DNA of 64,000 bases, from the NCBI GenBank assembly GCA_041676625.1, contig JBAYRN010000010.1:1-64000 (forward strand), given 5' to 3'. Below are positions 33,819 through 42,778 of the stretch, in pieces. Both the position numbers and the translations under genes were made by a program. The stretch comes from JAEXNA01 sp041676625. Lineage in GTDB: Bacteria; Vulcanimicrobiota; Xenobia; Xenobiales; JADMJV01. The notes under the pieces were generated by a model. That model searched no databases and was not told the DNA's origin. It was given only the letters and a program-made list of their open reading frames with translations. How positions within the stretch are numbered: position 1 is the first letter of the stretch; each line of letters begins with the position of its first letter.

Positions 33819-34703
33819 ATGTGGTTTTATAACGTCTCGAAGAGAAGCCGCACAGCCAAAGGCATGCTTTTGGCGGAAGCGATAATCGCTTCCTTTCTGT
33901 TGTTGTTTGCTTTTATTGCCGCTACCCAGCTATTCGATGCCTCGCTGCGCTGGGAATCCTCCAGCACCGGCGAACGCCTAGCGGCCCTGGTGGCCGAGCG
34001 GCGCATGGAAGATCTCAGGGGCTGGGTGGCCGAACAATGCCAGAGTACCGGATTCGATAATCTCAACTGGACCAGCCAGGAGGTCGTAGATGACAGCTAT
34101 CCGGAATCTCCCGCCTTTTTGATCACCGTGAATACCACCGATCAGATTGAAAACACCCCGGCAAGACCGGCAACCGGTCGAGTTGATCCCGTGCCGGGCT
34201 TGCACAGCCCCAGCAGTACTTTCTACGCCAGGGCCCTCGACGCCAACGACGATCAGCAAAGAAACCAGGAATGGCAGAGCTTTCCTTACTCCCGCGACAT
34301 GACCGCTTCGGCCAGGTTGGTCCAGATCACCGTGACCTGGTCCAACGGCCGATACGAGTATCGGCTGGTTTCACTGCTAACAGACTCCATCGAACCAGCC
34401 GCAACCCCTTCCACCGACTTTACAACTTCACCGGTCGTCGTTAGCGGTCCGGGGAGCGTCTCGGCCGGTGGCTCGGCCGACTATTCGGCGCAGGTTCGCC
34501 TCCCCAACAATCAACCGATTCCCGACGTGACGGTCCTGTGGTCGATTCGGCCCACCAGCGGCGGTTCGGCTTCGATTCGCCCTTTGGACTCGAGTGCCCG
34601 CACGGTGCGCATAACCAGGCAGTCGAGCGGGGCCATCGTTTTAGTGGCCAAAGTGAGATACCGGGGGAAGGAGATCGTGGGCTATTCGAATGTCATCAAC
34701 TAA
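33819..34703 (+). CDS. Prepilin-type protein with C-terminal Ig-like region
   Basis: A 294-residue protein. KGMLLAEAIIASFLLLFAFI is a prepilin signal (cleavage after Gly, Glu at +5). A globular middle follows, then from about residue 205 a linker and an Ig-like/Big-type beta domain (VVVSGPGSVSAGGSADYSAQ, then VTVLWSIRPTSGG). It opens a second minor-pilin operon of four genes. The Ig-like extension, absent from ordinary PilV, suggests display or adhesion at the tip. Confidence 0.78.
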   Translation: MWFYNVSKRSRTAKGMLLAEAIIASFLLLFAFIAATQLFDASLRWESSSTGERLAALVAERRMEDLRGWVAEQCQSTGFDNLNWTSQEVVDDSYPESPAFLITVNTTDQIENTPARPATGRVDPVPGLHSPSSTFYARALDANDDQQRNQEWQSFPYSRDMTASARLVQITVTWSNGRYEYRLVSLLTDSIEPAATPSTDFTTSPVVVSGPGSVSAGGSADYSAQVRLPNNQPIPDVTVLWSIRPTSGGSASIRPLDSSARTVRITRQSSGAIVLVAKVRYRGKEIVGYSNVIN

Positions 34704-35235
34704 GAATGGTTTCAGTTTGATGGAGGTTATGGTCATGATGGGCCTGGCATCGATCATCCTTTTTGGAGTGGCGCAACTGACCCAGCGCACTTTGGAAACC
34801 CAGAAATTCCTTCGCAAGAAGTCGGAGTCCATTCAGAGTGCGACCCTGGGCTGCGAGCGCCTGGCCAGCGAGATGCGAGAAGCGGTTACAACTCCTTCGA
34901 CGGGGGACACAAGCAGTTGGGATAAGGTGATCCCCAGCCAGACCGAGGTCATGGGTATCCCGGCTCCTACCTTCGAGTTGACTCCCTCATCCCCAGGCTG
35001 GAGCAGAGCCTACCAGTCCAACCAGTTGATCACCGTGACCTATAGTGTGGCCGGTACAAACCTGCAGCGACAGGTGACAGGCTCGATCGCGGCCCCGGTG
35101 GCAACCGACGTCAACACTTTCGAAGTCACAGCCGTTTCCGGTCGAGACAAGACCTTTCAGATCGAGTTGGCCATCAGTGAGCAGAAGAGGGTCCAGACCT
35201 TCGTAACCCAAGTTTTTTGTCCGGGGGCTCCCTAA
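34690..35235 (+). CDS. Prepilin-type protein (PilW/GspJ-like)
   Basis: A 181-residue protein with prepilin signal NGFSLMEVMVMMGLASIILF (cleavage after Gly, Glu at +5). A helix (LETQKFLRKKSESIQSATLG) and a beta-rich C-terminal domain follow. It overlaps the preceding gene by 14 nt and is 4 nt from the next, so it is translated as part of the operon 33819-37997. Confidence 0.85.
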   Translation: MSSTKNGFSLMEVMVMMGLASIILFGVAQLTQRTLETQKFLRKKSESIQSATLGCERLASEMREAVTTPSTGDTSSWDKVIPSQTEVMGIPAPTFELTPSSPGWSRAYQSNQLITVTYSVAGTNLQRQVTGSIAAPVATDVNTFEVTAVSGRDKTFQIELAISEQKRVQTFVTQVFCPGAP

Positions 35236-35239
35236 AGTC

Positions 35240-35782
35240 GTGGTAGGCAAGCACTCCGAAAAAGGTTCTTTGATCGTCGCAGCTTTGCTTCTGTTTACAG
35301 TGTTGCTTTCGCTAGGTCTTGGTCTCATGTCGGCTCAGGTTTCCCGCATGAGAGCGGCCAAAGCTCAGGCTCTTTCCATCCAAGCTCGGGCTCTAGCCCT
35401 GGCAGGATGGGAGGACGTGCGCCTCAAGCTGGGTAAGGACATCCTGTTTCCTCGAACTTCCGACACCCAAACTTTCTTTTCCTACTCTGAAGACGTGTAC
35501 GACTTGGATGGTAACTATATCGGGAACTATACTGTAAAGATCGATACCCGCTGGGAATCGATAGTTCTCGGGCCGGACTCCTCTGGAAACTTGCCGAACC
35601 TGGCCAATCCGGCGGGGCACGAAGCCGTCATCAACATCCCTCAGAGCATCTACCCCATAACCATCATTGGCAAGGTGGCCGAGCAGCGGGTGGGCGATAT
35701 TTTGGCCGAAAGAATTCTGTACATCGAACTCGATATGGTGAATTGGAGAGTGATCCGGTTTGAAGACCGGGGAAGCTTGTAG
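35240..35782 (+). CDS. PilX-like membrane-anchored pilus protein
   Basis: A 180-residue protein starting at GTG. The N-terminal EKGSLIVAALLLFTVLLSLG and the following helix (MRAAKAQALSIQARALALAGWE) are typical of PilX/GspK-class proteins that end the minor-pilin series. It is positioned as the third gene, as in pilVWX. The frame downstream overlaps the next gene's upstream region but not its likely start. Confidence 0.8.
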   Translation: MVGKHSEKGSLIVAALLLFTVLLSLGLGLMSAQVSRMRAAKAQALSIQARALALAGWEDVRLKLGKDILFPRTSDTQTFFSYSEDVYDLDGNYIGNYTVKIDTRWESIVLGPDSSGNLPNLANPAGHEAVINIPQSIYPITIIGKVAEQRVGDILAERILYIELDMVNWRVIRFEDRGSL

Positions 35783-35825
35783 AAAAAACTTGTGGTATGA
35801 TAGAAAGCAACTGGAGGGTATCCAC

Positions 35826-37997
35826 TTGGTGAGCAGGTTGAGAAATCAGAAGGACCGTGGCCTTACGCTATTCGAGCTTTGCGTGGTGGTAGGTCTGGTC
35901 ATTATGGTCATGGGCCTTTCCCTTAGCGCGATGAAGCCTACAGCCCAAAAAGGGAGTACCTTGGGCTTGGCTACCGCGATCAAGGAGGAGTTTGAAACGG
36001 CCAGGCAACTCGCCATGAGAGGTGGGCACCCGGTTGCTCTGGGCATCCCCACCCAGGGGAGCTTGGCGGCAAATTCTCTCTATCGCCTCTCCGGTTGGAA
36101 CACCCCTCACGTGAATTGGTCGGTTGGTTTTAACGGCGACTACCCTGGCCTGGGCTTTGCAGCCTCTCTTTGGAGTGGTGCGCCAGGCGTAGGCACATCT
36201 ATCGGACCACCGGCCACTGCCAAGTTTTTCAACTTCGGGGAACCTCAATTGGCGGCGTGGCTTACCAGCAACCCTGATCACGACTACAGCAACGACTATA
36301 TTTTCTGCTACCTCCCGGACGGAAGTCTCATCACCAACGGGCTTCCCACTTCCGACGGACGCTACCCGGTGGTGGTAGCGGCCAACCCTACCTTTGGAGG
36401 TTCGGCCCCCCAGAGCGTTCAAATCAATTCCGGGACTAACCCCTGGACAATGCTGATTTCCCCTCAGGGTGCGGTTGATCTGGTCAAGGGTACTCCAGGC
36501 GGCGACTTGGCGCTCGGAACTGGTAACGGTGTCGCGTCCAGTCCGCAAATCAGAACCCAGAGCAAGCCCTCGGATGCTGAGATCTATCTTTCCGATCTAA
36601 ATATCCGACCCATTCCGGAAATCACAAGTCCTGACGAGAGCATCTGTATCCCCGGTGAGGTGGTCACCATGGAGATCTTTGCCTATTGCCCACAAGGGGA
36701 CGAACTTTACGCCAACTGGCTCCAAGAGGCCGGCTCTTCCACCGGTCTTGAAGGTGCCTTTACTTATCCCAACCAGGTTGGTTCGGCCCTGGCCAATGAG
36801 GCCGACCGCATGGAATATCTTCCACCCGAGCGCATCCCGACGGAAGATGGTTTCAAGCCTGTATGGAGCAACAGCCCAGATCCGCCTGCTAATGTTGGAG
36901 TTTGGCGGGCCCAATGGAGCTGGACGGTTCCTTTGAATACCGAACCCGGGGAGCTTTTCAACGTCACCGTCAACGTGCAGAACGCCCAGGACGATGCCAC
37001 GATCATGACCAGTCCCATTCCCAAGCTTGAAATGAAGCCATCTCCCAAAGGCAGCATGATCGTTGAGCGTCGGGTAGATGGACTCTGGCAGCTGTGGCGC
37101 ATGAATCCGGACGGAACCGGCGAACGCTTACTCTCCCCGGAAGGGGTGCAGGAGATGATGCCCTCCCTGGACCGCTACGGCACCCAAATTGCTCTGATTC
37201 GTCAAGGGCCGGGTGGCCTCGGTGATCGTCACATCGTCATTCGCTCCATCGACGGCGGTTCCGAGACAACCATCACCGATACCGCGGGAAGGTACACCTC
37301 GGTCTCGCTCTCTCCCTTTGGAGATTGGGTCGCTTACAGAGACGAGGATGCGAACGAGTTGAGAGTGGAACGCACCGATGGAGTGGGGAGCACCATTTCC
37401 ATCCCTCAGGCCGATACCAGCGGTCACGGATACGAGGTCAATAAACTGCGAGCCGGGTGGTCTCAGGACGGAAACTACCTGCTTTACGAGAATCAACTGA
37501 CGATCCACTCACGCAACCTTACCACTGGTACTGACACCCAGATCTGGGGACCCTATACCCCCATGTCCAACGGCAATATTCCGTGGCTTTATGCTCCGAC
37601 TTCCTATACTCACAATGGGAAAGAGTATGTCATTTTGAGCAACACGACGAACAAGCCCTTCTTGCTCTCCTTTGAAGTTATCAACTACGAAACGGCGCAC
37701 GATAGTAGTTTTGATGCCGTCACTAGCGATAGGAGGGTGCGCGATTTGGGGCCCAATCCCGGCCAGTGGTCTACCGGAACGAGCCAGAACTATGCCGATG
37801 TCTCACACGACGGTAAGCTGGTCTATACCGAAAGTCCGGGCTGGACCATAGGGGATTCCGAATCCGGTGAAGAGAGTGAAAATATGAAAGCTTATGTCTT
37901 ATCCGGCATCACCGCCGATGGAGTCTTTTTCGGCCCGCCCACGATCACTAATCTCCAGGACGTCCGCCGGGCCATCTTTATTCCACCGAGCGAGTAG
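35826..37997 (+). CDS. Large prepilin-type protein with C-terminal TolB/WD40-like beta-propeller region
   Basis: About 723 residues from the TTG at 35826, which has GGAGGG 7 nt upstream; the open frame extends to 35760 without a better start. A prepilin signal (RGLTLFELCVVVGLVIMVMG) and a FimT/GspH-like helix (EEFETARQLAMRGGHPVAL) come first. A middle region (about 100-400) has no recognised fold. From about 400 on, repeats such as WRMNPDGTGERLLSPEGVQE, MPSLDRYGTQIALIRQG and SLSPFGDWVAYRDEDANELR are TolB-type blades. Minor pilins are normally under 200 residues, so this is a rare fusion. Confidence 0.78.
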   Translation: MVSRLRNQKDRGLTLFELCVVVGLVIMVMGLSLSAMKPTAQKGSTLGLATAIKEEFETARQLAMRGGHPVALGIPTQGSLAANSLYRLSGWNTPHVNWSVGFNGDYPGLGFAASLWSGAPGVGTSIGPPATAKFFNFGEPQLAAWLTSNPDHDYSNDYIFCYLPDGSLITNGLPTSDGRYPVVVAANPTFGGSAPQSVQINSGTNPWTMLISPQGAVDLVKGTPGGDLALGTGNGVASSPQIRTQSKPSDAEIYLSDLNIRPIPEITSPDESICIPGEVVTMEIFAYCPQGDELYANWLQEAGSSTGLEGAFTYPNQVGSALANEADRMEYLPPERIPTEDGFKPVWSNSPDPPANVGVWRAQWSWTVPLNTEPGELFNVTVNVQNAQDDATIMTSPIPKLEMKPSPKGSMIVERRVDGLWQLWRMNPDGTGERLLSPEGVQEMMPSLDRYGTQIALIRQGPGGLGDRHIVIRSIDGGSETTITDTAGRYTSVSLSPFGDWVAYRDEDANELRVERTDGVGSTISIPQADTSGHGYEVNKLRAGWSQDGNYLLYENQLTIHSRNLTTGTDTQIWGPYTPMSNGNIPWLYAPTSYTHNGKEYVILSNTTNKPFLLSFEVINYETAHDSSFDAVTSDRRVRDLGPNPGQWSTGTSQNYADVSHDGKLVYTESPGWTIGDSESGEESENMKAYVLSGITADGVFFGPPTITNLQDVRRAIFIPPSE

Positions 37998-38044
37998 GTC
38001 TCAGAGGTTTTTCAGACCGCGGATTTCCTGCTGGAAAATCTCCC

Positions 38045-38073
38045 TTGACATTCGACCCAGAAACGGCGAGAAT
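38045..38073 (+). promoter_or_regulatory. Sigma70-like promoter of rpmG
   Basis: TTGACA at 38045-38050, a 17-bp spacer and GAGAAT at 38068-38073. It predicts a start near 38080, about 24 nt before the rpmG ATG. AGGAG at 38091-38095 is the ribosome binding site. Confidence 0.55.
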
Positions 38074-38103
38074 AGCGCAACAATTTAGCTAGGAGAGCAC
38101 GGA

Positions 38104-38286
38104 ATGGCTAAGAAGAAAGAGAACCGAGTCATCATCACCCTCGAGTGCACGGAAGCACGCAAGGAGGGGGTGCCGCCGTCTCGTTACACCACCACCAAGA
38201 ATCGTCAGAACCATCCTGAACGGCTCGAGGTTAAGAAGTATAACCCGTACCTGAAAAGGCACACCGTCCACAAAGAGATTCGATAG
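38104..38286 (+). CDS. rpmG: 50S ribosomal protein L33
   Basis: A 60-residue protein with the L33 pattern: RVIITLECTEA, SRYTTTKNRQNHPERLEVKKYNPYLKRH in the middle and end. Only one cysteine is present in the position of the first zinc CxxC, so this is the zinc-independent (C-minus) type. It stands alone between a promoter and a strong terminator, not next to secE/nusG as in many genomes. Confidence 0.97.
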   Translation: MAKKKENRVIITLECTEARKEGVPPSRYTTTKNRQNHPERLEVKKYNPYLKRHTVHKEIR

Positions 38287-38301
38287 AGACTATCGGACGG
38301 C

Positions 38302-38334
38302 AAAAAAAAGAGAGCTTGAGGGCTCTCTTTTTTT
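38302..38334 (+). terminator. Bidirectional Rho-independent terminator
   Basis: AGAGAGC and GCTCTCT pair across a 6-nt loop, with eight A on the left and about seven T on the right. It ends rpmG on the plus strand and can also end the mogA operon (38350) on the minus strand. Confidence 0.85.
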
Positions 38335-38349
38335 GTGAACTCAGGGCCT

Positions 38350-38673
38350 CTAGTCTTCGGGCGGGGACCAGACGAACTTTTCCCGGTCTCCCATGGTTTG
38401 GCTGACTTCCTCAATTTCATTCTCATCTTCAATGGCATCCAGTTGCTGAAGGATGGTTTTGGAGAGATTGAGGTTTTTGCGATCGCCGAAGACGGACTCC
38501 CATTCATCTCGATCCAACCGCAAGATGAGAACCCCACCGCACTCTACGCAGTGATAACGGATACTGTTAGGGCTGAAGCCCGAGAGTTTCATATCCTTGA
38601 TCTGACATTTGTGGGGAAATAGCTGATTCGTAGTCCGAATTTTCATAGTTGATTCTTCCATTTGGTTATCCAT
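38350..38673 (-). CDS. Small zinc-ribbon-like protein of the mogA operon
   Basis: A 107-residue soluble protein. HKCQIKD with CVECGG about 20 residues later is a possible zinc-ribbon pair. The C-terminal half is acidic and helical. No family is recognised. It overlaps mogA by 8 nt and shares its terminator with rpmG. The ATG at 38646 (MKIRTTNQLF) is an alternative start. Confidence 0.65.
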   Translation of the reverse strand: MDNQMEESTMKIRTTNQLFPHKCQIKDMKLSGFSPNSIRYHCVECGGVLILRLDRDEWESVFGDRKNLNLSKTILQQLDAIEDENEIEEVSQTMGDREKFVWSPPED

Positions 38674-39205
38674 TTGCCTTTTTTTGTGGTCTGAAGCAGT
38701 CGATGAACTCTGCTCTGGTTTCCAGACGCGGACCTTCCAGCAGATCGATGCAGTACGGTACGGCCGGAAAAACCGCCCGCAAACAGTCGTCGATAGCCGA
38801 AGGCTTACCCGGCAGATTGATGACCAGAGTCTTGTCTCTGGTCCCTGCCATCTGGCGACTCAAGATAGCGGTTGGCACGACCTCCAGGGAAGCCCTCCGC
38901 ATCTGTTCGCCAAAACCGTCTAGAATACGATCGCAAAAGAGCTTCGTGCCTTCGGGGGTTACATCTCTGGCGGCGGGCCCGGTACCACCGGTGGTCAGCA
39001 CCAGGCAGCAGTCTTGAGCAGCAAAGCGGTCCAAGGCATCCACGATCTCGGTGATTTCATCGGGTACTACCTCTTTCAAGAAGCAGACGTCGGGGTTGCT
39101 GAGAGCGGCCCTCAACCAGGCCTCCATGGCCGGCCCTCCCAGGTCTTCGTACTCGCCCCGGTGAGCTCGGTCTGAAACCGTCAAAAGTCCGATCTTGATG
39201 CTCAA
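38666..39205 (-). CDS. mogA: Molybdopterin adenylyltransferase
   Basis: A 179-residue MogA/MoaB-fold protein: IGLLTVSDRAHRGEYEDLGG, LVLTTGGTGPAARDVTPEGT and INLPGKPSAIDDCL are the substrate-binding segments. It adenylates molybdopterin before molybdate insertion. It overlaps the preceding hypothetical gene by 4 nt. No other Moco genes are in the window. Confidence 0.93.
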   Translation of the reverse strand: MSIKIGLLTVSDRAHRGEYEDLGGPAMEAWLRAALSNPDVCFLKEVVPDEITEIVDALDRFAAQDCCLVLTTGGTGPAARDVTPEGTKLFCDRILDGFGEQMRRASLEVVPTAILSRQMAGTRDKTLVINLPGKPSAIDDCLRAVFPAVPYCIDLLEGPRLETRAEFIDCFRPQKKANG

Positions 39206-39813
39206 ATCTCTTCCCCATCCTTATTGACAAAGACGGCTTTCTTGCGAAACTCCATCAAAATGTCAGTGCCTCTATTGAACTCTTCCTTGATCGCGTCGAA
39301 GGCGTAGTCCAAACCGTTGTTGAGGTCCAGTCTGAGCCGCCTTCCGGCGGCTTCTAAAATATCCAGCCCGGTCCGCATCATGGTGGCCACCTCGCTGTCA
39401 TCGGTGGGATCGGTGCTATGCTCGAAGCGGTCGCGCAAGGCCAGCAATAAAGTTTCGTAGCGGCTCAGGGTCGAAAGGGTGGTGGATGCGGGTACGGTCC
39501 CGGCCTGGTAACGTATCATGTCCAGGAAAAGATGCTCCAGGGGATCGTCGGGTACCTGGCTTGCTTTGAGGCTCTCCAGGTCGGTGCGGAGGTTGGCGAT
39601 GGCGGCTACCAGGAGGGAGTCGTTGAGTTCTTCCTCGGAGAGCAGTTCGTCGGCCCTTCCCAAGAAACTACTCAACGGATCGTGGTACTTCTCTCGAGTC
39701 CCGCTCTCCAGGGTTTCGGACTCCAGGGTGGCGAGCTCTTCGACCAGGGTCTCCGCGTCTTGCTCACGGTCGAAGCGCTGCTCGATGATGGCGAGACAAC
39801 GCTCGATACTCAC
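39202..39813 (-). CDS. Hypothetical acidic helical protein (203 aa)
   Basis: A soluble, strongly acidic protein, predicted almost entirely helical (EQDAETLVEELATLESETLE, EEELNDSLLVAAIANLRTDL). No signal peptide, membrane helix or family is recognised. It is co-translated with the GroES-like gene before it and mogA after it (4-nt overlaps on each side), so it may be a partner of either. Confidence 0.65.
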   Translation of the reverse strand: MSIERCLAIIEQRFDREQDAETLVEELATLESETLESGTREKYHDPLSSFLGRADELLSEEELNDSLLVAAIANLRTDLESLKASQVPDDPLEHLFLDMIRYQAGTVPASTTLSTLSRYETLLLALRDRFEHSTDPTDDSEVATMMRTGLDILEAAGRRLRLDLNNGLDYAFDAIKEEFNRGTDILMEFRKKAVFVNKDGEEI

Positions 39814-40196
39814 CGCAGCATTCTCTCAATTTCGTCGATGATGTCGGAGGAGTTGGGTCTGACCAGTGCCAGAATGGAGGCGTGTCGAACGACCAGGAAC
39901 TCGTGCCCTTTGTACTGCATCTCCACCGCTTCCCGCTTGAGAAAATAGGCGAAGTCACCCACCTCGGCTTGCAACGGGAGGTAGCGCACCGACTCGTGGG
40001 GCTTCTTCCACGGCTCGGACTCGGAGTACTCCGGATTGGCGGTCAAGTAGCCGGGGCCGACTCGGATGATGCGTCCCCCCTGGACCTTGTCCTTTTCCGT
40101 AACAGTCGCAGGGAGCACCAGGCCAGACTCGGTCATTTGCTCACCCGCCAGGGGCTCGATCAAGACTCTGTCCCCCACCACGATTAGATCACTCAT
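39810..40196 (-). CDS. GroES-like co-chaperonin domain protein
   Basis: About 128 residues. DLIVVGDRVLIEPLAGEQMTESGLVLPATVTEKDK is the GroES first half, and GGRIIRVGPGY, VGDFAYFLKREAVEMQYKGHEFLVVRHASILA the second. An insertion of about 20 residues (NPEYSESEPWKKPHESVRYL) in the middle and a 15-residue C-terminal tail set it apart from canonical GroES. The start at 40196 (MSDLIV) fits the domain; 40208 is possible. No groEL is adjacent, so it is probably a divergent paralogue. Confidence 0.8.
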   Translation of the reverse strand: MSDLIVVGDRVLIEPLAGEQMTESGLVLPATVTEKDKVQGGRIIRVGPGYLTANPEYSESEPWKKPHESVRYLPLQAEVGDFAYFLKREAVEMQYKGHEFLVVRHASILALVRPNSSDIIDEIERMLR

Positions 40197-40226
40197 GGGG
40201 TGCGCCATTCCCCAGTTACCGGCTTA

Positions 40227-40385
40227 GGGCCTGTTGACAATCAACCTTCAGTCGTCAAACTTGTCCATTTTCCACCCCCTGAAGCGAAATTTTCCTCAAA
40301 TAGATCCAGTATTCCACAGAAAATTCCACTCCCGGGGGAGAAAAATGTACTCGTTTGTCTCGGAAGGCCGAATGTCAACAGGCTC
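40227..40385 (+). mobile_element. MITE-like element (159 bp)
   Basis: Terminal inverted repeats GGGCCTGTTGACA (40227-40239) and TGTCAACAGGCTC (40373-40385) match with one mismatch in 13 and extend into flanking TA dinucleotides on both sides (40225-40226 and 40386-40387). This is the target duplication expected for IS630/Tc1-type insertion. The inside is non-coding and contains a small hairpin next to the left end. It sits in the promoter gap between the GroES-like and UGP genes. Confidence 0.6.
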
Positions 40386-40438
40386 TAAGAGCCTGACCCC
40401 TCGCAGGATCCTTTGGCAAAGCAGTTTAACCCGCCGGT

Positions 40439-41722
40439 ATGGAAGCAATTCGTAAGAAAATGAAAAATTCGGGATGCAGCGCTGTACAGATCGACCGATT
40501 CTGTAGTCGGGTGAGCAAGGTCTTGTCGGGAGAGCGAGCCGACATAGCCGAGTCGGATATCAGGCCGGTCGAACGTCTGACGGCCCTGGAAGAGGTAGAC
40601 CCGGATGTCGATCTCCTAAGGCAGGTGGCCATCGTGAAGCTCAACGGAGGGTTGGGTACCTCCATGGGGCTGACGGCTCCTAAAGGGCTCCTGCAAGTCA
40701 AGCGCGGTCACGATTTCTATAGCATTTTACACCACCAGGTGGAGAGTTTCGCTCGAGAACACGGCTTTCGGCCGCCCCTTATCTTCTTAAACTCCTTTAG
40801 CACCGAAGAGGAGACCCGGGCCCGCTTGAAAGAATTGAATTTCGAGCAGAGCGTGCCCTGGGGGTTCTTGCAGTCGCAGGTGCCAAAGATCAGGCCCGAT
40901 GGGTCGCTTCCAATTGACGATGAAGAGTGGTGCTGGTGCCCTCCCGGGCACGGCGACATCTACGCCAGTCTGCTGGACTCCGGCCTGCGGGAAACGCTCC
41001 TGCAGGGTGGTTATCGCTATCTCTTCGTTTCCAACATAGATAACCTGGGGGCGGTCCTGGACAGCCGCGCCATAGCTTATATGGTGCGCGAGAAGCTGGC
41101 TTTCTTGATGGAGGTCACTCGCCGGGGTGAAAACGATCGTAAGGGAGGCCACCTGGCCCACTCAAACGATGGTGGTTTGCTGTTGCGAGAGGTTGCCCAA
41201 TGCCCGGACCACGAACTCACTCACTTCCAGGATATCTCCAAGCACCGCTACTTCAACACCAACAATCTCTGGCTCGATCTTCAAGCGGTGGACGAATCCT
41301 GGACCGAGCTTCCCCTGATCGTCAACCGCAAGCCTCTGCGCCCCCACCAGCCCGAGAGCGAAGAGGTGCTCCAACTCGAACAAGCTATGGGAGCCGCCAT
41401 CAGCGTGGTGGGCAATTCGAGCGCCATCGAAGTAGGACGAGACCGTTTCGCACCGGTCAAGACCAGCAACGAATTATTTCTCCTGCGCTCGGACCTTTTT
41501 GAACTGGGAGAGGATTTCCATCTGCGTCAGACCGTAGACGATCTGCCTCGGGTCGATCTTGACCCCAAGCACTACAAGCTGATCAACGATTTTGAAAACC
41601 TGGTGAAAGGGGTCCCCAGTTTGAAAGATTGCCGGAGCCTGAAGGTAGAGGGGGCGGTCACCATCACCGCTGATATGAGATTGGTAGGCGATGTTCTTCT
41701 AAAGTCTGACGGAGGGATCTGA
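40439..41722 (+). CDS. UTP--glucose-1-phosphate uridylyltransferase, UDPGP family
   Basis: A 427-residue protein of the eukaryote-like UGP/UAP family and not the GalU type: VKLNGGLGTSMGLTAPKGL (67-85) is the nucleotide-binding loop, PPGHGDIYASLLDSG the uridine-binding segment, FVSNIDNLGA the metal aspartate, RRGENDRKGG and FNTNNLW follow. It makes UDP-glucose from UTP and glucose-1-phosphate, or a related sugar. It stands alone; a MITE-like element lies upstream and its end overlaps the convergent HD-GYP gene by 24 nt. Confidence 0.9.
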   Translation: MEAIRKKMKNSGCSAVQIDRFCSRVSKVLSGERADIAESDIRPVERLTALEEVDPDVDLLRQVAIVKLNGGLGTSMGLTAPKGLLQVKRGHDFYSILHHQVESFAREHGFRPPLIFLNSFSTEEETRARLKELNFEQSVPWGFLQSQVPKIRPDGSLPIDDEEWCWCPPGHGDIYASLLDSGLRETLLQGGYRYLFVSNIDNLGAVLDSRAIAYMVREKLAFLMEVTRRGENDRKGGHLAHSNDGGLLLREVAQCPDHELTHFQDISKHRYFNTNNLWLDLQAVDESWTELPLIVNRKPLRPHQPESEEVLQLEQAMGAAISVVGNSSAIEVGRDRFAPVKTSNELFLLRSDLFELGEDFHLRQTVDDLPRVDLDPKHYKLINDFENLVKGVPSLKDCRSLKVEGAVTITADMRLVGDVLLKSDGGI

Positions 41723-42583
41723 GCGGGCGATCATCTGACAAAACATCTCTGCCAGGAAGGGGTCGAACTGAGTCCCGGCGTTTTGCTGAATCTCCTCGAC
41801 CGCCTGCTGATTGGTCAGACGATCGCGATAAGGTCTACTCTCGGTCATTGCATCGAAAGAATCCACGATGGCCAGGATGCGGGCGCAGTGGGGTATGTTG
41901 CTCCCCTTTAAACCGTCCGGGTAGCCGGTGCCGTCCCAGCGCTCGTGGTGATTTCTTACGGAAGCTCGAACGGTCGCGGAGAGCTCGATGGGGGTGAGCA
42001 TGGTTTCCCCCACCAGCGGGTGGAGCTTAACGATCTCATACTCCTCTGCGGTGAGGCGGTCGGGTTTGTTGAGAATATCCTCGGGGATGGCCAACTTGCC
42101 GATGTCGTGGAAATCTCCGGCGACCGCTGCTTCTTCCAGAAACTCTTCAAGCTCAGCTTCATCCATGGCCGAGACGGTGAGGGCAAGGATTCCGGCTTCT
42201 TTCAGTTCGGCGCTGTCTTCCAACTCATCTTCCAGTTGCTCCGCCTCCTCGCCGTCGAGTTCCATCTCTCGAGCCAGCCGAAGAGCAAGATCCCCGACTC
42301 TTCGGCAATGCTCAAGACTGGAGGGGCAGAGGTCCTTCATCCCTTGAAACAAGGCTGCCTCGGCGTCTAGATGAGGATACAACCGTTGCAGGACCTCATA
42401 GGTTCGGACCGACATGTCCTGAGCCGCCCGGGCTAGGGCCAGCCCCAACGGGACCGAGGTGTCTCCAAACAGGTTCAGCTTGAGCTGGTTGGTGGGATCC
42501 TGGCCGGCCTGGGTTGCCTCCTTGCTGAGAATAACAGCACGAGCAACCGGCTGGTCGGCCCTGGGGGGGTCGGCTTGGCGCAC
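41699..42583 (-). CDS. HD-GYP domain protein (putative c-di-GMP phosphodiesterase)
   Basis: A 294-residue protein. The C-terminal half has the HD pair in GDFHDIGKLAIP, HPLVGETML, NHHERWDGTGYPDGLKGSNI (the GYP motif), and FDAMTESRPYR. HD-GYP enzymes hydrolyse cyclic di-GMP. The N-terminal half contains another HD-like segment (LEHCRRVGDLALRLAREMEL) and an acidic insert (EEAEQLEDELEDSAELKEAG). No receiver domain is attached, so the signal input is unknown. It overlaps the convergent UGP gene by 24 nt. Confidence 0.88.
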   Translation of the reverse strand: MRQADPPRADQPVARAVILSKEATQAGQDPTNQLKLNLFGDTSVPLGLALARAAQDMSVRTYEVLQRLYPHLDAEAALFQGMKDLCPSSLEHCRRVGDLALRLAREMELDGEEAEQLEDELEDSAELKEAGILALTVSAMDEAELEEFLEEAAVAGDFHDIGKLAIPEDILNKPDRLTAEEYEIVKLHPLVGETMLTPIELSATVRASVRNHHERWDGTGYPDGLKGSNIPHCARILAIVDSFDAMTESRPYRDRLTNQQAVEEIQQNAGTQFDPFLAEMFCQMIARSDPSVRL

Positions 42584-42778
42584 CGGCAGTGAAGCGTTTG
42601 GTATAAATCGAGTAGGGCCAATCTGGCCAGCGGGGTTGGTCAGTTGGCCTCCCCCGTAGGAACTTGGATGTGGTGCATTCGAGACCTAACTTTTGGTTTT
42701 AGGGCTTCCCCTCCACTCGTCGAGCTTCGCGAAGCATTCAGGGTGATCCTGGGAGATATATGTCCTAAGGATTTGCTC

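Noticed and set aside
35290..35300. GTTTACA within the PilX-like gene
   Set aside because: Inside coding sequence and the hexamer 11 bp downstream does not match.
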